In this document: piece by piece, positions 1-4,969 of the stretch
Layout: each line of letters opens with the position of its first letter
How positions within the stretch are numbered: the stretch's first letter is position 1
From: an uncultured Altererythrobacter sp.
Lineage (GTDB): Bacteria > Pseudomonadota > Alphaproteobacteria > Sphingomonadales > Sphingomonadaceae
Direction of reading: 5' to 3'
Length of the DNA stretch: 5,015 nt
NCBI GenBank assembly: GCA_946886175.1
Contig: CAMPIA010000117.1
Coordinates: 1-5,015, forward strand
Translations under genes and position numbers: made by a program
The notes under the pieces: model-generated
The model's database searches: none
Told to the model about the DNA's origin: nothing
The model's input: the letters and a program-made list of their open reading frames with translations, nothing else

Positions 1-1165
1 GCTCGAGGATCCGCACGATCTCGCGATGTTGCGCGGCAGCGATGTCGCCGGCGTGGTGATCGACGAGACCCTCGGCGTGCGTCCGCGGGTTCGGGCGATC
101 GTCGAACCGTCGGCGCCCTCCAATCAGCCGATCCCGCTCCACCGCAACGTGCCGCCGAAGCGGACCGGGTTCGGGCGACCGGCGATCGCCAACGCCGACA
201 CGCTGCCGATCGCCCGCGAGTTCGGCGCCGCACGCGAAATCGCCGATCGTTCGCGCCGCCACATCTCGCAGGCCTTCCTCAAGGCGCGACTGGGCAAGGG
301 CGTGGCGGTGGGCGACGTCGAGCCGGTGGTCGAGGAAATCTACGGCACCGTGCAGCGCAATCAGTACGCCTTCTCGGGCCTGCTGCGCTGCCAGCGCGAC
401 AAGGAGGAAACATACCGCCACGCGCTTGCCGTCTGCGCGCTGATGATCGCGCTAGCCCGCCGCATGAAGCTCTCGCGAACTGAAACTCACGAAGCGGGCA
501 TGGCCGGGCTGCTGATGGACGTGGGGGTCGGCCAGCTTCCCGAATCGCTCGACGCGGTCGAAGGTGACTACCGCGCGCTGCGCCAGCAGCTGCTCGACCA
601 GCACGTTCTGTTCGGCCACGACATGCTGTGCGTGGCGGGCGACATTCCCGAAGCGGTGCTCGCGGTCTCGCGCAACCATCACGAGCGGATGGACGGGAGC
701 GGTTATCCCGAGCGGTTGCGCGGCGACGAGATCGATCGCCTGTCGCGCATGGCGGCGATCTGCGACGAGTTCGACCACCTCGTCACCGGCGGCTTCCAGC
801 GACCGCCGATCGACCCGGCGGCGGCGATCGAGGCGCTGGTGGCCCAGGACGATACGTTCGATCCCGAAATCCTGCGCGCCTTCATCGAAAGCGTCGGCGT
901 CTATCCGATCGGCGCATTCGTGCGGCTGCGCTCGCAACGGCTGGCGATGGTGGTCGACATCGACCCCGACGATCATTCGCTGCCCGTGGTGCGCACTTTT
1001 CACTCGCTCGCCACCGGCAAGCCCCTGCGCGGCGAGACGATCCGCCTCGCCCAGTGCTGGGGCGCCGATGCGATCGAGGGGATCGCTGACTTCTCCGAAA
1101 TCGAGGCTCCCGCGCTCGCCGTGCTGCAGAACCGGCTGTTCAAGACCGCCTGCCGCAAGCGCTAG
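1..1165 (+). CDS. HD-GYP domain protein with degenerate HD motif (5' end outside window)
   Basis: Probable cyclic-di-GMP-related cytoplasmic signalling protein of the HD-GYP family. The reading frame is open from base 2, so the ATG at base 26 is probably internal: the residues before it (LEDPHDLA) and after it (MLRGSDVAGVVIDETLG) resemble the end of the DUF3391 domain that usually precedes HD-GYP. Roughly 40-50 residues are probably missing. Counting from that ATG, a helical linker covers about 60-125 and the HD-GYP domain about 126-300. Retained family residues are H132, D165, H193, H218-H219-E220, the GYP motif DGSGYP (223-228), D247 and D250. A C-terminal YPIGAFVRL segment (293-301) is also typical. 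The usual HDxGK is replaced by MDVGV (164-168), losing one metal-ligand histidine and the lysine. Family membership is secure. Whether it hydrolyses c-di-GMP or acts as a degenerate binding or interaction module cannot be told from sequence. The gene ends 108 bp before the next start. Confidence 0.88.
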   Translation, partial: LEDPHDLAMLRGSDVAGVVIDETLGVRPRVRAIVEPSAPSNQPIPLHRNVPPKRTGFGRPAIANADTLPIAREFGAAREIADRSRRHISQAFLKARLGKGVAVGDVEPVVEEIYGTVQRNQYAFSGLLRCQRDKEETYRHALAVCALMIALARRMKLSRTETHEAGMAGLLMDVGVGQLPESLDAVEGDYRALRQQLLDQHVLFGHDMLCVAGDIPEAVLAVSRNHHERMDGSGYPERLRGDEIDRLSRMAAICDEFDHLVTGGFQRPPIDPAAAIEALVAQDDTFDPEILRAFIESVGVYPIGAFVRLRSQRLAMVVDIDPDDHSLPVVRTFHSLATGKPLRGETIRLAQCWGADAIEGIADFSEIEAPALAVLQNRLFKTACRKR

Positions 1166-1178
1166 GTCATTCGCCGGC

Positions 1179-1197
1179 GGCCCCATCTTTCGGGGCC
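1179..1197 (+). repeat. GC-rich hairpin after the HD-GYP gene (terminator-like, no U-tract)
   Basis: GGCCCC (1179-1184) pairs with GGGGCC (1192-1197) around the 7-base loop ATCTTTC, 14 bases after the HD-GYP stop codon. The position suits a transcription terminator. However, the + strand continues with an A-run (1202-1207) rather than T's, so it is not a canonical intrinsic terminator. It may instead stabilise the mRNA end or separate the HD-GYP transcript from the ECF41 promoter that begins 22 bases later. Confidence 0.35.
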
Positions 1198-1218
1198 CGC
1201 GAAAAAATTCCGTCCGCA

Positions 1219-1245
1219 TGTCACAACGGCGGCCGCCATCTCGTC
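1219..1245 (+). promoter_or_regulatory. ECF41-type sigma factor promoter
   Basis: A -35 element TGTCACA (1219-1225) and a -10 element CGTC (1242-1245) are separated by 16 bp. These are the two elements described for promoters of ECF41 sigma factors, which typically lie in front of the partner-gene/sigma operon. Transcription would start near 1251-1253, giving a leader of about 21-23 bases with the Shine-Dalgarno inside it. The next two genes encode an AhpD-like protein and an ECF41-type sigma factor, so positive autoregulation is the natural inference. The match is seen directly; its activity is inferred. Confidence 0.82.
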
Positions 1246-1262
1246 ATGTCATCGGAACCAAC

Positions 1263-1268
1263 AAGGAG
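1263..1268 (+). promoter_or_regulatory. Shine-Dalgarno AAGGAG of the AhpD-like gene
   Basis: AAGGAG lies 5 bases before the ATG at 1274 and 8 bases before the second in-frame ATG at 1277. Either start is well placed, so the N-terminus is either MMTATL or MTATL. It is one of the two clear ribosome binding sites in the window and implies strong translation of the first gene of the operon. Confidence 0.8.
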
Positions 1269-1273
1269 ATCCG

Positions 1274-1747
1274 ATGATGACCGCCACGCTCGACCCCTTC
1301 GCCGCCGCGCCCGAAGCGATGAAAGGCTGGTTCGCGACCTCGCAGGCCATCGAGAAGAGCCTCGACTCCACCCTGGTCGAACTGGTCAAAATCCGCGCCT
1401 CGCAGATCAACGGCTGCGCCAACTGCATCAACATGCACACCGCCGAGGCGCGCGCCCGGGGCGAGACCGAGCAGCGCATGCACCTGCTCTCGGCATGGCG
1501 CGAGGCGCCGTGCTACACCGATCGCGAGCGCGCGGCGCTCGGCTGGACCGATGCGCTCACCCGCCTCTCCGAAGGTCGCGGTCACGCCGAGGCCCGCACT
1601 GCGCTCGAGGCCGAGTTCTCGCAGGAGGAACAAGTGAAGCTGACGCTGATGATCAACGTGATCAACGGGTGGAACCGGCTCGCGGTGGGTTTCGGCCTGT
1701 GGGTCGAAACCCGCCCGCCCGAAGCCGCCCGTTCAGCCGCGGCCTGA
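1274..1747 (+). CDS. Carboxymuconolactone decarboxylase family protein (AhpD-like)
   Basis: A 157-residue cytoplasmic protein of the carboxymuconolactone decarboxylase/AhpD superfamily, about the usual length. The signature is LVELVKIRASQINGC (34-48) running into CANCINMH, which gives the AhpD redox motif C48-x-x-C51-x-x-x-H55, with the conserved glutamate E36 upstream. The C-terminal half has the usual LMINVINGWNRLAVGF segment (125-140). Proteins with this motif are expected to do thiol-disulfide or peroxide chemistry rather than true 4-carboxymuconolactone decarboxylation; the substrate here is unknown. It is the first gene of a two-gene unit, sits directly behind an ECF41-type promoter, and its TGA overlaps the sigma factor start by one base. 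Members of this superfamily are known genomic partners of ECF41 sigma factors, so it is probably the main regulated target. The function beyond family level is inference. Confidence 0.93.
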   Translation: MMTATLDPFAAAPEAMKGWFATSQAIEKSLDSTLVELVKIRASQINGCANCINMHTAEARARGETEQRMHLLSAWREAPCYTDRERAALGWTDALTRLSEGRGHAEARTALEAEFSQEEQVKLTLMINVINGWNRLAVGFGLWVETRPPEAARSAAA

Positions 1748-2631
1748 TGGAGGCGGCGCGTCCCGGAGATGCGGAGGACGCGGCGGCGAGTTTCGATCCG
1801 CTGCGTCCCCGCCTGCTGCGCGTGGCCTATCGTATGCTCGGCTCGGTCGCCGACGCCGAAGACGTGCTGCAGGAGGCGTTCCTGCGCTGGCTGGGCACCG
1901 ACCGCGCCGAGGTGCGCGCACCCGAGGCGTTTCTGCGCCGCACGGTGACGCGGCTGAGCCTCGACCAGCTCAAGTCCGCGCGCCGTCGCCGCGAGACCTA
2001 TATCGGCCCCTGGCTGCCCGATCCGGTGGTCGAAGCGGAGTGGGCCGAGGAAGGGGGCGAGAGCGCGGACGTGACGCTGCCGCTCATGCTCGCGCTCGAG
2101 CGCCTGTCCCCGCTCGAGCGCGCCGCCTTCCTGCTCCACGACGTGTTCGGAGTCGGGTTCGATGAAATCGCAGCGACGATCGGGCGCAGTGCGGCCGCGT
2201 GCCGTCAGCTCGCCGCCCGCGCGCGAGATCACGTGCGCGAGACGCGGCCGCGCTTCAAGGTCGAGAAAACGCGCGGGCTCGAAATCGCCGAGGCGTTCTT
2301 CGCCGCCTCGCGCAGCGGCGACATGGCCGCGCTCGGCGCGATGCTGGCCGAAGACGTGAGCTTCCATGCGGACGGGGGCGGAAAGCGGCCCGCAGCCGAC
2401 CGGCCGATCTTCGGCAGCAAGCCGGTGCTGCAGGTGCACAAGGGGATCGCGGTCCTGCTGCGCAAGTACGGCTCCGAGCTGATCGGCACGACCTTCATCA
2501 ACGGCCTGCCCGGCTTCGTCTCGCGCGAGGCCGACGGCGAACTCCAGACCACTGCGCTCGAAATCGTCGACGGCAAGGTCGCGGCGATCTACATCGTTCG
2601 CAACCCGGACAAGCTCAGACACCTGCACTAG
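1747..2631 (+). CDS. ECF41-type RNA polymerase sigma factor (SigJ-like, SnoaL-like C-terminal domain)
   Basis: A 294-residue extracytoplasmic-function sigma factor that directs RNA polymerase to TGTCACA/CGTC promoters. Region 2 spans about 15-85 (DAEDVLQEAFLRW at 36-48). The linker carries WLPDP (89-93), a variant of the ECF41 WLPEP motif. Region 4 spans about 112-165 with LSPLERAAFLLHDVFG (120-135) and the helix-turn-helix DEIAATIGRSAAACRQL (139-155). A SnoaL/NTF2-like domain follows (about 175-290) containing DGGGK (209-213) and NPDKL (286-290), the two C-terminal ECF41 signatures. In ECF41 proteins this fused domain regulates the sigma factor in place of a separate anti-sigma factor, and no anti-sigma gene is seen here. 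The start is the ATG at 1747, within TGATG, with no Shine-Dalgarno, so translation is probably coupled to the upstream gene. The frame stays open further upstream to 1246, but that would overlap the whole AhpD-like gene. The inducing signal is unknown. Confidence 0.94.
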   Translation: MEAARPGDAEDAAASFDPLRPRLLRVAYRMLGSVADAEDVLQEAFLRWLGTDRAEVRAPEAFLRRTVTRLSLDQLKSARRRRETYIGPWLPDPVVEAEWAEEGGESADVTLPLMLALERLSPLERAAFLLHDVFGVGFDEIAATIGRSAAACRQLAARARDHVRETRPRFKVEKTRGLEIAEAFFAASRSGDMAALGAMLAEDVSFHADGGGKRPAADRPIFGSKPVLQVHKGIAVLLRKYGSELIGTTFINGLPGFVSREADGELQTTALEIVDGKVAAIYIVRNPDKLRHLH

Positions 2632-2632
2632 C

Positions 2633-2664
2633 GCCGCGGGCAGGCTCTAGCCGGTCACCGCGGC
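2633..2664. repeat. Inverted repeat at the convergent gene junction
   Basis: GCCGCGG (2633-2639) and CCGCGGC (2658-2664) form a perfect 7-bp inverted repeat around an 18-base loop that itself contains GGCT-CT-AGCC (2643-2652). It starts in the 15-bp gap between the sigma factor and aminotransferase stop codons and extends into the aminotransferase end. A bidirectional terminator is possible, but neither strand shows a T-run after the stem. Confidence 0.3.
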
Positions 2665-3822
2665 AAGCGCTTCGACGAACTTTCCGATATTGCCTTGGTG
2701 CAGCCCGGCGACGTTGATCCGCCCCGAGCCCGCCATGTAGATCGCATGCTCGGTGCGCAGCCGTTCGACCTGCGCCTTGCTGACCGGCAGAACCGAGAAC
2801 AGCCCGTTCTGATGCGCCAGCGGCGCGAGATCGAGCGCGCCCGCCCGGCCGGCCCCGGCGAGCGTTTCGCGCACCTGCCGCATACGCGCGCGCATGGTCT
2901 CGAGCTCGTCGAGCCACAGCGCGGTCAGGTCGGCGTCGCGCAGCACGATCCGCACCGCCGCAGCGCCATGATCGGGCGGCATCGACCACGCCGCGCGGGC
3001 CAGCGCGTTGAGGTTCGACTGGATCGCAGACAGCTGTCCGGCCTCGCGCGCCAGCACGTAGAGAGCGCCCACCCGGTCGCGGTACATCCCGAAATTCTTG
3101 TCGCAGCTATAGGCGATCAGCGCCTCGGGCACCGCGCCAAGCACGCGGCGCAGGCCGTAGGCATCCTCCTCCATCCCGTGGCCGAGGCCCTGATAGGCGA
3201 GATCGAGGATCGGCAGTGCGGCGCTATTGGCGAAGGCGTCGGCGATCGCGTCCCAATGTTCGGGCGCGTAGTCGATTCCGGTCGGGTTGTGGCAGCAGCC
3301 GTGAAGCAGCACCGCCTCATTGGCGCCGGCCCCGCGAATCGCCGCAAGCGCGGCTTCGACATTGGCGGTGCCGTCGGCGTTGGCGTGGTCGAACGTCGCC
3401 GCCTCGACCCCCACGTCGGCGAGGATTTGCGCGTGGTTCGGCCAGCTCGGGACTCCCAGATGCACCCGCGTCGCCCCCGCGCGCTGCGCCGCGGCGACCG
3501 CGAGCCGCACTGCGCCCGTGCCGCCCGGCGTCTGCATGCCTTCGATCCGCCCGCCGAATGTCTCTTCACGCCCGAAAGCGTAAGGCATCAGCGCATCGAC
3601 GAAACCCATGTCGCCCTCGGGCCCGAGGTAGGATTTCGAATCCTGCTCCTCGATCAGCCGCTTCTCCGCCGCCTTGATCGCGGCGAACACCGGGGTGTCG
3701 CCCTGTCCGGTGCGGTAGACGCCGACCCCGAGGTCGATCTTGTCCGCCCGATCGTCGTCGGCGTAGAGCTTGATCAGCGCCAGCAGCGCGTCGGGGGCTT
3801 GCGGTTCGAGTCTGTCGAGCAT
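2647..3822 (-). CDS. Class I aspartate/aromatic amino acid aminotransferase (PLP-dependent)
   Basis: A 391-residue cytoplasmic PLP enzyme of the AspC/TyrB branch. It transfers an amino group between aspartate or an aromatic amino acid and 2-oxoglutarate, feeding aspartate, tyrosine and phenylalanine metabolism. Expected residues are present: the PLP lysine K242 in SCDKNFGMYRDRVGALY (239-255), N179 in HNPTGID (178-184), D207 and Y210 in LDLAYQG (206-212), W127 in PSWPNH (125-130), GVGVYR (32-37), SKSYLGPEGD (62-71), and the substrate-carboxylate arginine R368 in GRIN (367-370). Length is normal and the frame is intact. The start was chosen as the ATG at 3822 because MLDRLEPQAP fits the family N-terminus; an ATG at 3834 and a TTG at 3858 also lie in frame, and none has a convincing Shine-Dalgarno. 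It lies 87 bp behind the DUF1134 gene on the same strand and may share its transcript. Sequence alone does not settle AspC versus TyrB preference. Confidence 0.93.
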   Translation of the reverse strand: MLDRLEPQAPDALLALIKLYADDDRADKIDLGVGVYRTGQGDTPVFAAIKAAEKRLIEEQDSKSYLGPEGDMGFVDALMPYAFGREETFGGRIEGMQTPGGTGAVRLAVAAAQRAGATRVHLGVPSWPNHAQILADVGVEAATFDHANADGTANVEAALAAIRGAGANEAVLLHGCCHNPTGIDYAPEHWDAIADAFANSAALPILDLAYQGLGHGMEEDAYGLRRVLGAVPEALIAYSCDKNFGMYRDRVGALYVLAREAGQLSAIQSNLNALARAAWSMPPDHGAAAVRIVLRDADLTALWLDELETMRARMRQVRETLAGAGRAGALDLAPLAHQNGLFSVLPVSKAQVERLRTEHAIYMAGSGRINVAGLHQGNIGKFVEALAAVTG

Positions 3823-3844
3823 GGCGAGGGCCATGCCCAGACGC

Positions 3845-3884
3845 GGGAAGGGCCGCAACAGGAAATCCCGCCGCGGCCCCTCCC
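3845..3884 (-). repeat. Long inverted repeat between the DUF1134 and aminotransferase genes
   Basis: Read on the minus strand, GGGAGGGGCCGC (3884-3873) can pair over all 12 positions with GCGGCCCTTCCC (3856-3845), using one G.U wobble, around a 16-base loop. The + strand version has an A/C mismatch, so the fold is better in minus-strand RNA, the direction of both flanking genes. It ends 22 bases before the preferred aminotransferase start. No U-tract follows. It could be a terminator-like, processing or stabilising hairpin in the aminotransferase leader. Confidence 0.5.
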
Positions 3885-3909
3885 GAGCAGTTCAATTTTG
3901 CTTGCGCGA

Positions 3910-4737
3910 CTAGAAGGGCAACCAGCGCTGCTCTTTGGAGAACTTCATGTAACCGGCATTGACGCCGAGCCGCAGCCCCGCGCCGACACGGATCGGGATC
4001 AGCACCACGTCGCCCTTGCGCAGGTAGCTCGCGGTCAGCCCGCCGACTACATAGGCTTGGCCCTCGCCCGCCGGATAGCGCTCGTAGAGCTCCTCGCTGT
4101 CGTAGAGGTTGTAAACGAGCACGAAAGTGTTGCTGGCGTTGGCGCCGATGTCGAACCCGATCGAGGGCCCGGTCCAGTAGACGGGGCGCTGCCCCTCGAC
4201 CTTGTGGTAGAGCGTTCCCGAGCCGTAGCGCGCACCGACGATGAACGCGCCGCCCGCCTCGCGCCCGACGATATAGGCGTTGGGCTCGCCCTGCTCCTCG
4301 AGCAGGTCCTCGATCAGCCGCGCGAGGCCCTCGGCGCCCTGGCCGAACACACTCTCCGCAGCGCCGATCAGATCGTCTTTCTTGTAGGTGTCGCCCTGGG
4401 CAGCCGCCACTGCCGGATCCGCGGACGCCTGGCCCGCCGCGACCGAGGGCGCGCTCGTCGTCACTACCGGATCGGACCACGCGGGCGCGATCTCGGCCTG
4501 GGCGGGCGGGGTCGACGAATAGGTGACGCTGTTGTCCTGCGGCTCGCCCGGTTCCGTCGCGGCCGGTTCCGAATAGACCGGCTGCGCGCCGGGCGCCTCC
4601 TCGAGGTCTCCGTCGATATTGATCGCGGTGTCTGGATCGAACGTCTCGATCGACTGCGCGGCGAGCGGCGCCGCGGCGAGCGCGGCGGCTCCCGCAAAGG
4701 CGGCGAGCGCCTGGCGCATGGCGGGAATGATCTTCAC
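3910..4737 (-). CDS. DUF1134 / EipA-like periplasmic protein
   Basis: A 275-residue exported protein of the DUF1134 family, whose characterised member is EipA of Brucella, a periplasmic small beta-barrel protein needed for envelope integrity. The start is the GTG at 4737, set by AGGAGG at 4744-4749 with 6-base spacing. It gives MKIIPAMRQA followed by an alanine-rich hydrophobic stretch (10-27), a signal peptide with likely cleavage at LAA-Q near residue 27. Residues about 30-115 are acidic and rich in Pro, Ala, Ser and Thr, probably a disordered linker. The DUF1134 domain fills about 116-275, with YIVGREAGGAFIVGARYG (155-172), PSIGFDIGAN (191-200) and LRLGVNAGYMKFSKEQRWLP (255-274). An ATG at 4719 is in frame but lacks a ribosome binding site and would shorten the basic n-region. 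Upstream, a 232-bp region separates it from a divergent tRNA gene. Its envelope role is inferred by homology. Confidence 0.9.
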   Translation of the reverse strand: MKIIPAMRQALAAFAGAAALAAAPLAAQSIETFDPDTAINIDGDLEEAPGAQPVYSEPAATEPGEPQDNSVTYSSTPPAQAEIAPAWSDPVVTTSAPSVAAGQASADPAVAAAQGDTYKKDDLIGAAESVFGQGAEGLARLIEDLLEEQGEPNAYIVGREAGGAFIVGARYGSGTLYHKVEGQRPVYWTGPSIGFDIGANASNTFVLVYNLYDSEELYERYPAGEGQAYVVGGLTASYLRKGDVVLIPIRVGAGLRLGVNAGYMKFSKEQRWLPF

Positions 4738-4743
4738 TGGGCC

Positions 4744-4749
4744 CCTCCT
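4744..4749 (-). promoter_or_regulatory. Shine-Dalgarno AGGAGG deciding the GTG start of the DUF1134 gene
   Basis: On the minus strand AGGAGG precedes a GTG codon at 4737-4735 by 6 bases. The alternative ATG at 4719 has no such site at a suitable distance. This is the strongest ribosome binding site on the minus strand and fixes the N-terminus as (fMet)KIIPAMRQA. Confidence 0.82.
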
Positions 4750-4912
4750 GAAATCCGAAACCCGGGCCCGGCGGTCCGGACCTGTGCATCGCGCAACAGA
4801 GTCCCTGGCGGCTGAAGCGGCAATGAACCGGCGACGAATCGAATCGAAAACGCGTCGAGCCGAGTCGATTCGCCATGAATCCCATGGCTTACACACGGCA
4901 CCAACAGGCCGC

Positions 4913-4941
4913 TTGCAGGCGCAATCCCCGGCCGTTATAGC
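4913..4941 (+). promoter_or_regulatory. Putative sigma70-type promoter for tRNA-Ser
   Basis: TTGCAG (4913-4918, within CTTG) and TATAGC (4936-4941) are separated by 17 bp and point toward the tRNA, whose first base would lie about 22 bases after the expected start near 4948. The segment after the -10 is G/C-rich (GCGCGCCCC), a discriminator style common for stable-RNA promoters under stringent control. The -35 match is only partial, so this is a reasonable candidate rather than a certain promoter. Confidence 0.55.
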
Positions 4942-4969
4942 GCGCCCCTCGCGACGCCGACGGGCGTGC

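Noticed and set aside
1254..1278. GGAACC at 1254-1259 as an EcfG-type (general stress) -35 element.
   Set aside because: No CGTT-like -10 lies 16-17 bases downstream, and the element would place transcription inside the coding sequence. The ECF41 pair fits far better.
1246..1746. N-terminal extension of the sigma factor frame back to an ATG at 1246.
   Set aside because: It would overlap the whole AhpD-like gene, its translation is arginine-rich and featureless, and sigma region 2 begins normally shortly after the ATG at 1747.
1582..2628. A 348-codon open frame on the minus strand opposite the sigma factor.
   Set aside because: It is an antisense shadow of a well-supported gene with no domain signature.
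3823..3858. TTG (3858) or ATG (3834) as the aminotransferase start.
   Set aside because: These add MRPFPRLG- or MALA-type residues not expected for the family, the TTG falls inside the hairpin region, and neither has a convincing Shine-Dalgarno. The ATG at 3834 cannot be fully excluded.
3888..3897. TTGAAC (minus strand, about 3895-3890) as a -35 element for a separate aminotransferase promoter.
   Set aside because: No TATA-like -10 sequence lies at 16-18 bp; the downstream sequence is almost pure G/C.
2695..4815. A 706-codon open frame on the + strand, antisense to the aminotransferase and DUF1134 genes.
   Set aside because: It lies opposite two genes with clear family motifs, has an arginine-rich composition typical of out-of-frame GC-rich DNA, matches no recognisable domain and has no ribosome binding site.
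3566..4885. A 439-codon minus-strand frame overlapping the DUF1134 gene and the start of the aminotransferase.
   Set aside because: It is a different frame from the two genes, is arginine-rich and has no domain logic; the motifs of both real genes are read in the other frames.
4738..4969. A CtrA site (TTAA-N7-TTAA) or clear sigma70 promoter for the DUF1134 gene.
   Set aside because: CtrA control is known for Brucella eipA, so it was looked for, but no such motif pair was found. Only weak TTG-like elements occur on the minus strand.
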